Assembly: GCF_026745355.1 (NCBI RefSeq)
Contig: NC_079209.1
Span: 9,470,055 to 9,534,054, forward strand
Origin: Beta vulgaris subsp. vulgaris
Taxonomy: Eukaryota > Streptophyta > Magnoliopsida > Caryophyllales > Amaranthaceae
Length of the DNA stretch: 64,000 nt
Direction: 5' to 3'
The notes beneath the pieces were generated by a model, which was not told where the DNA came from, made no database searches, and saw only the letters and a list, made by a program, of their open reading frames with translations. The translations under genes were made by a program, and so were the position numbers. Within the stretch, counting starts at the first letter, position 1; each line of letters starts with the position of its first letter. Below are positions 32,702 through 44,213 of this stretch, piece by piece.

Positions 32702-35700
32702 TCATACAATCAGTTTAGTCCTTTCCTGTTCACTACATCTACTGAACACTCTAAAGATGATATCCTTAACTAGATTGCTAGGACTCATTACAGAATGTTT
32801 AAAGAACATACTATTTCTTTGCAACCATATTGCATAAAGACTCTCAGTATAAAGTATCACAATCACCTTATCCTTGCTTTTCTTACTTCTAGCTTTCTTT
32901 ATAGCATTTGCAATCTCCCCCATTAATATAGCCCAAAACATGCGTCTAGACTTTCTTTACTGTAAGTGCAGCTAAAGAAAAGATGATGAGTGGTCTCCAA
33001 TTCCTACCCACAAATCTTACAATAAGGGCTAACATTCAAATCGCACTGGTTTACCCTGGAAGCATTTTCTAGCCTATTATGCAAGCATAGCCATAAGATG
33101 AAATTACTCTTTGGATTTGCTTTGTTATTACACACCAATCTTCTCCATTCAACCCTTTCATTGTCTTCTTGGAGTTTTTTGTATGTCTTCTTAATGCTAA
33201 AAGTAATAGGGGAACTAATTGCACTCCATCCTCCAACTCTCACCAAGAGGTCTCTAGAAGCAATGATCTTCCTAAGAATCCAAGTAATGTTACTAGAAAT
33301 AGCAACATCCTGCACACTGCTTCACTACAGTAGGCATTGACCCACTTCATCCAGAGTTTATCCTGTTTAAAAGCAATAGCCCATAACATAACTTCGACAT
33401 AGCTGCTTTATTCCGGTTTACCATATTCACCACATTCCAACCACCATCAGTTTTTGGCAATTGGATGGAAGACCATGTCACATGAGCCATTCTAGAATTA
33501 TAAGCAGCTCCAGTCCACATGAACTTTCTACATATTGTCTCCACTGCCTTATATAACTTCTTAGGAAGAGGGAAAATTTGAGCCCAATAGTTTTGCATAC
33601 TCCCAAGAATAGACTTAATAAGATGAAGTATGCCAGCATATGAAAGGAAGTGAGCCATCCACCCTTGAGCCTTTGCATTAATTTTGTCAATAAGAGGTTT
33701 GCACTGAGAGACACTAAGTTTCTTGGTTGCAAGAGGAACACCAAGATACCTAAAAGGCAATAAGCCAATAGGCATTTGATGTATAGCCTCCTCTTGGTTA
33801 ATGCATAGATACAACTCTTTTTATCATTTGCCTCCAAATTTGAAGCCTTAGAAAATTTCCTAAAAGCTTCCATCATTTTTCCCACTGAACTGTGATATGC
33901 TCTCACAAACATGAGCAAATCATCTGCAAACATTAGGTGAGTGAGCTTCACTCTCTTGCACTTAGGGTAATAGTTTAAACCAGGATGACTACTCATAACC
34001 CCCAAATACCTACTAAGATATTCTGTACTCAGGGAAAATAGGAATGGAGACAAGGGATCCCCCCCGTCTCAAGCCTTTCTGAGCAGGGAAAGGCAATGTA
34101 AGCATTCCATTTAGGAGAATGGAGTATGAGACTAATCACGAAACCCCAACTCCTTCATCAAATGATCCAAGAAACACCATTCAACAAAATCATACGCTTT
34201 CCTAATATCCACTTTAATGACACATCTAGGGGACGTATGACTTCTGTTATAACCTCTTATCAATTCAGTGCCCAAAAGAATATTATCCACTATCTGCCTA
34301 CTAGTGATAAACCTAGTTCGAGAGCAACTCACCACCTCTGTAATAACTTGTTGAAGTCTACTAGTTAAAATCTTAGAGATCAGCTTGTACATTACAGAAC
34401 AACAAGCTATAGGTGTAAAATCTTTAGCATATATGGCATTATCAACTTTGGGATTTAAAGTAATAGTAGTGTTATTAACTAGTCTATGACATAAAGTTGT
34501 ATCAAAGAATTCCATGATACCATCATACACATCTTCTTTAATTATGTGCCAACTTTTTAAAAAAAAAATACTGCATTAAAAGCCCTGATCAATAGCAGCT
34601 AAGACACAGTCAATTTCTACAAATATCGTTACCTAATGAGTTAATAACTCACAGGCCTACCGAGTCAATCTTGACCCAATTCTGACCACCCTCAGATTAA
34701 TGCCCTATCAGAATGAGTACCCAGGAGCTTCTTATAGAACTGCTTAATTTCATCTTGTATGTCTTAGGGATCAGTCAACACAACCTCCTGAGAGTTGTGA
34801 AGCAAGGAAATCTTGTTTCTAGCATTTCTCACCCTTGTAGCTGTGAAGAAAAACTTAGAATTAGAATCACCCATTGAGAGCCAGTTAATTCTAGATTTCT
34901 GCATTAGGATACTTTCATCTATATGAGACCATTTTTTCAATTTCTCTAAGGTTTCCTTCTCTTCATGTTGCAAGGTAACATCAGACTGCAATGCAGGCAA
35001 AGCTCGTAATGCAGCAAGTTTTTTCCTAAGCTCCTCCACTTTACAATGAGCTTTAGAGAAACTTTTGGCATGAAAGTCTTTAAGAGCATGCTTAACAACC
35101 TTCAACTTCTCCCAAATATTCTTCATTTTATGGTTACAATGAATAGACCCCCCAAGATCTATGCGCAACTTCAATAAAACCTTCTTGGTCTGCAAGAAAA
35201 TTAGAGATCTAAAGGGTCTCCCCCCTTCCTGTTGAATTCTATCCAGAGTAAACAGCAAGGAGTGTGATCTGACACTCCAGCAGGGGGATACTTAAGCACA
35301 ACATCAGTATAAACAGAGATCCAAGCACAATTGACTATAGCCTTGTCAATTTTGCTTAAAATCTTTTCCCCGCCTGTACCTTTATTATTTCAAGAATAAT
35401 AAACACCAGAAGAGGGAGCTTCAATGAATTGGTGATCCTCCATAAAGTTGCTGAAATCAATTGTTTCAGCCTGGCCAACATCAGACCCCTGAATTCTATC
35501 AGCTGCATATCTAACATCATTATAATCTCCCATCATAATACACGGAGTTTGAATGTTGGTAACAAAATCACTTAGCTCTAACCATAGTGACTTCCTATCC
35601 TGGATTGTGTGGAGACCATACACAACTGCAAAATGAAAAAGATGAGCACCATTGCTATTTTGAACATTAACAATGATGAGCTGATCAGACATGAAGTTTA

Positions 35701-35773
35701 GCACCACCCTAGCTTCACTCTTCAACCATCCTAAACAAATCCTACCTCTAGGAGAAGCATCATAATTGTACAC
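32702..35773 (-). pseudogene. LINE-4 ORF2 remains (EN, RT, zinc region)
   Basis: The endonuclease piece has IMMGDYNDVRYAADR. RT pieces have KVDIRKAYDFVEWCFLDHLM, MSPFLFSLSTEYLSR and MFADDLLMFVRAYHS (catalytic FADD kept), then PFRYLGVPLATKKLS. The zinc region shows FSIKKTYKKLQ, SNFILWLCLHNRL and CDLNVSPYCKICG. At least six frame changes and stops, including stops near 34560-34760 and 35300-35390, rule out a working protein. Confidence 0.88.
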
Positions 35774-36096
35774 CCAACTCCATTTTCACCAAATTGCTAC
35801 TATATTTTCAATTTATTATGAGGCCCAACCCTTGTTTCCAATAAAACACAAACGGTAACATGCTGCGAGTGGAGGAAGTGTTTTATTTCCTTCAATTTGA
35901 AGGGGTCATTCATACCCCTAACATTCCAACTTGTCATTATCATTATGACAAATAGGGGTTTGGTCCCCTAGCACCCCCTGGTAAGCCTGAGCCAAATTGT
36001 AAATGAACCCCACTTTGCATGCTTTTCCCTTCATCTTTAGTTTTACTTGTAACCATTTTCCATGCCCCACCCTCCTTTGTTTCTTTTTCCTGAACT

Positions 36097-37213
36097 CTAG
36101 TAGGCCGGTGTTAAAACTGGTGTTATAATCACAGGTTCAACATTGTGGTTAGTAGGAACTTCAGTAGATTCCATCAATTCATCAGTAACCACACCATCAG
36201 ATTCTACCCTTATCTCTTGAACAACCTCTTCTACAGACTTAGCCACTGCAATTCCTTTCTTAAGAACCGATTTCCGAACAACTTTACTAGGCCCCTGGCT
36301 TGGATTTTTGTTACAACTATATCCCACCATTTGACACTTCTTACAAGAAGGAGGCAGCCAATCAAACACAACTTTTTGGTTAAACACCTGCCCATTAGGA
36401 TCCTCCACAGCCACTTCCCTAAGAATGTCTTAGGTGACATCTAATTCAATCAGCACACGAGCAAACGAGACCCTCAGCCCCTTGCTAGTACACTCATCAG
36501 CATACAAAGGCACCCCAAGGATACTCCTAATTCTACACAATGAATCTCCTCCCCAACAACTCAAAGGCAAGTTTGGGAACTTAACCCAAATAGGTATGAC
36601 TTTTAGTATCTCATCATGAAAATTAAAATTTGCGATCCAATGTTTGGCAATCATTGGCTTGCCATAGAACAAATGAGGCCCTAAAAACAACACCTTATCT
36701 CTTTCCTCGCTAGACTGCAGTCTAACAATATAAAAGCCTCCCTCATGCTTAAAAATAGTTGGTTCCTCTATACAACCCTACTCAGAGTTAAGATATTGAG
36801 ATATAGAATTTAACGTAGGGTTTTGCCCCGCTACATAAACCACAACAGCATTAACCCAACATTCACTTTGCCTTTCAATCTCAAAATCTTATCCAATTTT
36901 GCAATTCTAGCACCATTCTTAATAATTGGGGCTACAAATTTTAAACACATACCTTTGTTTGAAATCCTGTTTTGAGCTGTGAAGCTCTTCCACTTCAGAT
37001 GTGCAGCCTCCACATGATTCTCATTTTCAGGGGTTTCCGTCATCGGAGCTTAAATTGGGTTTTCCTTCACCAAAGTAGCAAGAGTTACTGTTCCTTTCAT
37101 TTCCTCCACTAAATCAGCCAAAAGTTGCTTTTTTGAAGCTTGATCCCCATTACTCGAGTTCCCTGGAGTCGACGAGTTGCTCACCTGTCCCGGATTCTTC
37201 TTTTTCGGTCCCA
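36097..37213 (-). pseudogene. LINE-4 ORF1 remains (DUF4283-like)
   Basis: Likely starts at the minus-strand ATG at 37213 (MGPKKKNPGQ) and is broken by stops into pieces at 36831-37043, 36430-36693 and 36097-36414. The middle piece has KVIPIWVKFPNLPLSCWG, typical of DUF4283 LINE ORF1. A damaged zinc-binding run (SCKKCQMVGYSCNK) follows. Confidence 0.75.
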
Positions 37214-37255
37214 TAACCGACCAACGATGCAGGATAATTACTCACCTTATCGTGC

Positions 37256-38101
37256 GCCAATAGAGGATTTTAGGAGGGTCTCGATAATAATTTTTTAAAG
37301 GATATTTCAAAAATACACCAACTCTATATTTTTGACATTCCTTACAAAGGGAAAAATAAGAATGAGGATGTGCCATTCAAAAATAAAGAAAAAGAAAATC
37401 ACAATTACACAACTAAGCTTGCTGCCAATTAGTGTCAAAAGCCATGTTGTCCTTTGAAGTCTGGAACCTTGGAGGAGTCTTGTAGAAAGACCATGATGTT
37501 CTTATTACATGTTTCTCAAACATCTCACTGTTAAAAGGTTTATCATAATATTTAGCATTATATTCTTTCTTTATTGGTAATATGATTAAATTGCCTTTAA
37601 GAGCGTTTATACACAGTTGGCGGGTAAAAGCTAGTGAAAAAGTTAGATAGCACCCAATGAAATATAACTAGTATTTTTGGCTTGAACGATGCCACGAGAT
37701 GTCATAATTATCAAATGTATTATTATTCATAAGTTTTGTAATTGATTTTAAATTAGCTTTTCGTAATTTTCTTTCTAGTGCGAAATTGAAAAATGGATGT
37801 TATGGCATTATAAGTTGTTTTAAAAAAAACATCCAAGTAATTGGGGATAAAAATAACAGTGTCAATAAAATTAGGGTAAGAGAACGTTCTTACTTTAATA
37901 AAAGTGTTAGATTATCAAAAAGTTTATATATGTCTTTACAGTTACATATACTTATAAGACTATATTATGTTTTACTTTGAGAAATTAAACGTTCTTATTG
38001 TAGTGGATTGGAGGTCAAATGCCCACATTTGATTTCAAAGGTAAGTGTTCGATTCCAAAGTAGCTATACATTGTTAACATCTTTTAATGAGAGCATAAAC
38101 A
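37256..38101. other. AT-rich intergenic DNA
   Basis: No gene. A tRNA-like B-box string (GTGTTCGATTCC) at about 38047 hints at an old SINE head; otherwise nothing recognised. Confidence 0.5.
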
Positions 38102-38444
38102 TCTATACAAATATATTAAAGGTGTGCGTGACAATGTATACACGCCACGTGGCACTTCTGTTACTCCACTAGAATTGTCAAATGTGTACATAAGTCATGT
38201 CAATTAACAAAAGTAAAATTAGCTTGCAACAAGATTTGAACTCATGACCTCTTGCTATTATACATGACACAATTACCATCTCAATCAATTTTTTATCATG
38301 CTTTAAGTGTCCACATTATTATATTTTTGTACTTTTTCAATGTTGAGTTTTTTTTAATATATTTTAATGGAAATAGGAAAAAAAATGCATATCAAATTCG
38401 AAAAACAACACCAACCCGGGACAACGTTCGGGCCCAAATATTAG
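38102..38444 (+). mobile_element. Small non-autonomous Helitron-like element
   Basis: Starts TCTATACAAATATATTAAA after an A and ends with a CCCGGGACAACGTTCGGG hairpin then CCCAAATATTAGT before a T. The 5' TC, the short 3' hairpin about 10 bp from the end, the CTAG-like terminus (here TTAGT) and insertion between A and T fit Helitrons. No terminal inverted repeats. It holds a tRNA-like string (GAACTCATGACCTC on the plus strand), often seen in such elements. Confidence 0.6.
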
Positions 38445-40141
38445 TTTGTATTAGAAATTTGAGAAAAATGTCACATGGCACCATTCTTTTGATAGGAATG
38501 TCTTTTAATATATTGTATAAATTGATGTTCCTTCCTTACGGTGAAGGGAGCTTTTTCTTCTTCTTGAGGACTCATTTTAACTTATTTCTTTATTCATTTT
38601 GGCTATTTGGTATTAAATGGCTATTACGATATTAGAATATATTGTTTATCAAGAGATTTGAGGGGAAAAAAATGATTAGTATGTTCAAGGATAAGAATTT
38701 TATCTAGACCTCAACTTTTATAATTTATACTTTTTTGTTCTGTAATTTATAGGTTAGATATTGAGAATAGGGGGAAAGATAAGATAATTCCTACAATCCT
38801 ATTCCTATAAACACCATATTTAATAAGATTTGAACCTAAAAGTTTTGTCGAATTACCAACCAGTATTATTTGATAGTTGATATGTTCCACAATGACATAG
38901 GACAAAGAAAATATCACGCCTATGTTCTTAAGTATTGACGCTTGTGTCAAATCAAGGAAAAAACTGTGTCATCTTATAATTAGTCAAATATTTTAACGTC
39001 CACTGCTGGTGTTCCATACATGATACAACAATATACTTTATTACATTTTGAGTCCTTTCCCTATATCATAGTTCAATTTCTTGGCCCTTTAAACTAACTA
39101 TATGACATTTTTTTCCCACTTGGAACGTCATGATGAGATGAATGATCATTTCAACTTGGAACCTCTCATAAGTTAACCCCGTCTAAATTTGTGGGTAGAC
39201 ACTTTGGGATTAGCGATGGTAAGGAAAAACTCTCTCTCAAAGTACTTCTAATGGAGATTGAACCCTCAACATTAAGGTTGGAAGGTTCTTTTCCTTACCA
39301 TTAGACAAGTTTGGTACTGACTATGTCATGTGGTAGTAATATGATGGTAGTAATGGACGAATGGTGCGGTACTACTATTTTACAAACACCGCTTCATAGC
39401 AGTAGTGAGTCGGTTAAACGGTTAACTTTACTAGTTTCTCCCGAGAAAAAGAAAAGAATATGCATGCGTATATGCTAAACAAAATGCATTTTTTCTATGA
39501 TGATTATATAACCTGTATACTACTACTATTCTGTTTTTGTATAGGTGATATAGAATATTGATGAAATAATATATATATATATATAAGAAGTAAAAAAATG
39601 AAAACATTACGCAATACTATATTTTGTCATAATTCGAAAAACTAATACCGTTTTAGAAATTATATTTAGTAAGTATGTATTATAAATACTAATGGTTGTG
39701 TACATTAAAATCTTATTACAAAAAGCAATTGCCGCAAGAGTGTGGTTGGCTCAATCGATAATTTACTAGTAACATATATCTTTTTCATCCTCAATTTATT
39801 GAGTCAAAGAAAAACGAGTACAATTCATGTATAATTTAAAAGTTATGTACGAAGATGATGTTGTATTTTAATATAACCTTATTTTTTCTCAAACATAGTA
39901 CAATTATTTCAATTATTAACTTAAAGTACTCTTTCAGGATCACAAGAAGCTAAGGAATATGAGAACAATTCACTTGATCTTTACCAAGTAAAATATGAAA
40001 AAATAGGTTAAGGTTAAGCCTATACAAAAAAAAAAATAACTAAATGAATGAATGAAAGAATAAATAAATAATCATCCTAGCTAGCTATACGTGCATAATC
40101 CACTAGCTAACTCTATATACATTTTCGTTATATGGAAAAGG
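38445..40141. other. AT-rich intergenic DNA with a SINE-like piece
   Basis: 39190-39310 on the minus strand reads like a tRNA-derived SINE head (CTAATGGTAAGG A-box-like, GAGGGTTCAATCTCC B-box-like). An (AT)n run lies at about 39565. No gene seen. Confidence 0.5.
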
Positions 40142-41479
40142 TTAAAACAGCTTGCTAGCAAATTCGCCTTTAGGACTCCCTACCTCACTTGCACATGAAC
40201 TAGAATTATTAGCCGCCGCAAAATCTCTAAGCTCGGATAAACTCCTTCCCAAATGCAAAGCCATCTTCATCTCAAATAACTCACCATTCTCTCTTTTCCC
40301 TAAATCTTTCTCTTCTAAGTTGGACTTAACTTTCTCTTCTAACAAGTTAAAAAAGCCAGCACAATTCCTATACATCTCAAACACCATCCCTACTTGTCCA
40401 CCATGCTCTATAGTGTTCACCACACTAGCCAAGGACCCTGCAACTGCCGCCACAACCCCTCCTACCGCCCCGCCATGGCCTCCGAAAGCGGATCCAACTG
40501 CCGCTATCCCCATGAGCAATGGACCAGAGACGGCTAGGGTTTTGTTCAACTTTAATGCCTTGTTCCCTAATTTAACAAAATCCTCTATATCCCTCCTATC
40601 TATCACTCCCACAATTTGTTTCATCTCCTCTTCCAACTCTTTACTCCATCCATTCACTACTCCCTCTTTCTTGGCATGCAAGTTTTCTTTAGTATTACTC
40701 CCATATCCATTTTCTGGAGACAAAGGTTTCTTAAAGGGCCACCACATAGCTGGCTTGAATGTATTAGGGAATTTATCAATCATGGCCCCTAGAAGAGGAA
40801 GAGGATATGCTTTATCTAGGGCTAAAACTCTTTCCATTGCCTCCTCTACATCTTCTTCTGTAGGTGATTCAAGAGAAAGACATGTTTCTATCTCGGTTCG
40901 AAGCTTCTTGAACAGCCTCACTGCATTTCTTTGCTCTTCAACTAGCTGAGAAGGTTGGATCTTGTTCATTATTGAAAGGATCCCTGTTCCTGCAACAAAT
41001 AGTAGGGTTGAAGCTACCTTCAAACCTAGGACAGGCTCATCAGAGGATAATCCTACAGCCATACCAACCATGGTGGTCGCAGTTAGGGTTACCATGTTGA
41101 GGGAATTTAACAATAAGGAGTTCCAATTTTCACGTTGTTTACCAATGTTTTGGTGCATCTCAATCCTATCTAAAACAGCCTCTAGAATTACATGTAGTTT
41201 AATGGTAGCTAATGATGTGATAATGTCATCCTCATCATGACTGACTTCTTGTGGTGTAGAAATGTTTTCTGATGGTAGGACTGTTTTTGTGTTTTTCTTA
41301 AAGAGGGTAACATTTGAGATGTTTAGGTTTTTCAAAAACTTACCATTATTTGGTAACTTTGGGATCGAAATGGCTGATTTTATACTGAGGCTAGAAGTCA
41401 TAGAACGAATAAGAGATTGTGTAACATCGTTTGATCTTATTGTTAATGATCTTATAGATGAAGATTGTAACGTAGTCAT
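40142..41479 (-). CDS. F-box-like gene B (At4g22030-type family)
   Basis: Intronless, 445 residues, start MTTLQSSS matching the starts of A and C. It is clearly the same family but a diverged paralogue: the core QNIGKQRENWNSLLLNSLNM, LFVAGTGILSIMNKIQPSQLVEEQRNAVRLFKKL, LDKAYPLPLLGAMIDKFPN, WSKELEEEMKQIVGV, and the Gly/Ala-rich hydrophobic run GVVAAVAGSLASVVNTIEHGGQVGMVFEMYRNC are kept. N-terminus and the middle linker (about 240-280) vary. The C-terminus FASKLF is shared. No F-box motif is visible. A minus-strand TATATAAAT (about 41661-41669) upstream could be its TATA box. The frame is intact and likely functional. Confidence 0.88.
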   Translation of the reverse strand: MTTLQSSSIRSLTIRSNDVTQSLIRSMTSSLSIKSAISIPKLPNNGKFLKNLNISNVTLFKKNTKTVLPSENISTPQEVSHDEDDIITSLATIKLHVILEAVLDRIEMHQNIGKQRENWNSLLLNSLNMVTLTATTMVGMAVGLSSDEPVLGLKVASTLLFVAGTGILSIMNKIQPSQLVEEQRNAVRLFKKLRTEIETCLSLESPTEEDVEEAMERVLALDKAYPLPLLGAMIDKFPNTFKPAMWWPFKKPLSPENGYGSNTKENLHAKKEGVVNGWSKELEEEMKQIVGVIDRRDIEDFVKLGNKALKLNKTLAVSGPLLMGIAAVGSAFGGHGGAVGGVVAAVAGSLASVVNTIEHGGQVGMVFEMYRNCAGFFNLLEEKVKSNLEEKDLGKRENGELFEMKMALHLGRSLSELRDFAAANNSSSCASEVGSPKGEFASKLF

Positions 41480-41660
41480 ATTATAAAATTAACTTGGAGG
41501 AATGTATATTGTATAAGATAATGATTGATGAATATATTTGAACTTTCAGATAGATCTTGGTTGTATTGAATGTTGAAAATGGTGTTGATGAAGATTGTAA
41601 AAAGAGAGAAATATGAGTTTGTAGTTTGGTTTTTCGGTTTTTGGCCAAGAAGCGTTAGAT

Positions 41661-41669
41661 TTATATATG
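41661..41669 (-). promoter_or_regulatory. Candidate TATA box of F-box-like gene B
   Basis: TATATAAAT on the minus strand about 185 bp before the start codon. Confidence 0.35.
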
Positions 41670-41759
41670 CATGCAATGATGCAAAGTTGGTAAGAGTACA
41701 CAGTTTGACAATGTTGACCAATAACGTACAAGGTAGTTTGGTTTGACAAAGCACATTGA

Positions 41760-44213
41760 ATGGACCTATTCATTCTTTCAATTTTATTGTTTCTTATGGA
41801 TAAATTTTACTTGGAAAATACTTTTCTTATCTTGCAAATTGGATCACGAAATTTGACGACGTGCATGTGCGCACTGCGCAGTAGGGTAGGGTTAGCGCGA
41901 AAAATTCAGATCAGTACTGCTACGAACTACGAAGCATGCATTCTTCTTCTCGAAGGGGCGTCAGGCTTCCTCTGTTGTCCAATTCTAATTTCTAATACCC
42001 CATTTTGGCATTTTCGTATGTTGCGTTAATCATAAATTGGATTCAGAAGCAATTTTTTTATTCAATAAAAACTACTCAATGGATAAAATATAAATCAGAG
42101 ATGCAAGACATAATGGCTGCCTATTACGACACATGACAATGTCTGAGTAGCTATCTATCTCATTAAATTAAGGTCGGGATAAAACAAAAGTCTTTAATTA
42201 TGTGGATAACGGCTTCGTTTTTAATTATGTGGAGAAGGGTTTCAGCTCTAACCTACACCTACTAAAGTGCTCAAACTTTCTACTTTAATAGGGGCATTTT
42301 GCTCTTTTTGTAAGAGAATTGGTATTATCAATATTATTGGGATTGAGATCCTACTTTGGATCGTAAAGATTGGTAGGATAGAATCGACGAGATTGAATCG
42401 TAAGATCGTAAGATCGTAAGATTGTAAAATATAGGGTAAATTAGTGAAAATTATACTATAATATGGTCAAAATACTCATGTTAGAACTTTACACACATTA
42501 ATAATGATATTTTTCATTCTCAAATGGTGATAGTAGTTCAATACTCTAAGGTTGAAATAACATGTGACCAAAAGCCAATAATAGAAAGATAATATTTGGA
42601 ATTATTTTGTAAAATTTTATGATAGAATCGGATTGTAGAATAATAGGATCGTAGATTCGTATTATGATTCTACCATGTGGATTTTAGTAGTCTGGTAGGA
42701 TCAAAAGATTATTTAATTAAGATTCTATGTAGAATCGGGATCGAAATTGTCCTTCCAAATCGTAGGATAGTAAGATTCGGATCGAGATTTTAACAATAAT
42801 AATTGGTATCATTTGGAAAGAAATCAGTACTATTAGGACATATTTTGGTATAACCAGAAGTATAACTGGTAACCAATTGCTTTAGTTTTCTTATCCCTAG
42901 ACAAAAGAAAAGTTTAAACACAATTTTTTTGAAGAAGCTTCACCATTAGTGCAATTTATGGTACCATTAGAACAACTTTTGGTGCCAAAATGATAGCCAA
43001 TTATTGGTACCAATTCAAATGCAATCCAAATATAATCTATGATGAGCTACAACTTTTATCGTAGATCGGTTAATTTGTTTTCGGTATGTATTAAAAGGTA
43101 TATTTCCATAATATCTTTAGATTTTCTCTATTATTTGTACCTCGCAAGATTGGTTTTATCATGCAATTAGTTCTTGTCCCGGGTCATACGTCTCGGATTA
43201 TTAATGACGTGTATTTGAAGTCTTCAAAAATAGAAATATATGTCTTTAAATCGTTCCCCCCTCCCCCAAAGACCAACATGAGCATAGTAGTGTATGTAGT
43301 TGGTTAGTGCATTAGCATATCAAATGAGAGGTCATGTGTTCGAGTGTTGAAACACACATTTTTATGGTTTAATGTCTCATTTGATTGTATGGAGGAGGGG
43401 ATAGTACATGTGGAAACATGGCATTTGTTTGTCTTGGATTATATATATAAAGTTGTTGGAGCTAATATATTTGATTCATGATATTAATGCATTAGCATCA
43501 CTGTACATTTTTTCCAATTATATTTTCCTCATACAAAATCAGTCCGATTTAAGTCAGTAAATTTATCCAATTAAACAAATTTAAGTTCAGCTCTTAGACT
43601 TTAGTATAACAAAAAGATCATCTCTTAGAGTTAATTTTTTATCTAATAATTAATTATGTACAACAAAATTTTGCTTTTCAATAGTAAAATTAATTCACTA
43701 ATGAAACTCCGTATGATATCTACAAAAAGAAAAATAAAACTAACAAATTAAAATCATATTGAATCAAATAATTTATCCATGAAAGCTACAATCTTTGAGT
43801 ATTAGATTCGCAATGTAAAGTATCTCTCGTAGAGATCTTTTCGAGCATGCAATCTATTCAGACTTCAGAGAGACAACCTAATGATTTGTTGTTGTGGCAA
43901 AACGATTTTCACCCGATTCTTTTGACTGTATTTAAAAGAAAGATTTATGTTGCGATCTTACATAATTCTTTATAAACAAAGCAATTTTACGATAATCAAC
44001 CAAGAGGAGACATTAAACTAGACAAACAAACACAACTTCAAACATAAGGAAAGACTGGTACCAACATAAGACACTCTTATATATGACATACCATTCACCA
44101 AGAAGGGCAACAGGCAAAAAAAATAGATTTAATTTGAGTATTGTAGTTGTGAACATAATTACGTGTCAATGATTAATAAACGCAAACCCTAAGGACTAAT
44201 AAAGGCGCATATG
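41760..44213. other. Intergenic DNA with old repeats
   Basis: No gene recognised. 42340-42790 is rich in GATCGTAAGAT/GAATCG strings, partly tandem (about 42396-42425), like the ends of an old DNA element. 43265-43450 resembles a tRNA-derived SINE (TAGTTGGTTAGTGCATTAGC as A-box region, TGTGTTCGAGTG as B-box), ending in a TA-rich tail. Confidence 0.5.

Larger units (their letters stand above)
32546..37255 (-). mobile_element. LINE-4: decayed L1-type LINE of a second family
   Basis: Broken minus-strand pieces in LINE order: ORF1 (36097-37213), endonuclease (35390-35773), linker (34764-35258), RT (33347-34530), zinc region (33004-33315), C-terminus (32702-32941). No RNase H domain is visible, unlike LINE-1, -2 and -3. 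The 3' end reads TTGCAAAAAAGAAAA (minus strand), and the 5' end lies near the likely ORF1 ATG at about 37213. No clear target duplication found. Confidence 0.85.

Noticed and set aside
38221..38290. Functional tRNA gene
   Set aside because: Only B-box-like and weak A-box strings; no cloverleaf with acceptor pairing was found, so a SINE or Helitron piece is likelier.
40152..40949. 265-codon plus-strand open frame antisense to F-box-like gene B
   Set aside because: It mirrors the codon pattern of the sense gene; similar antisense frames exist opposite genes A and C, and no domain is seen.
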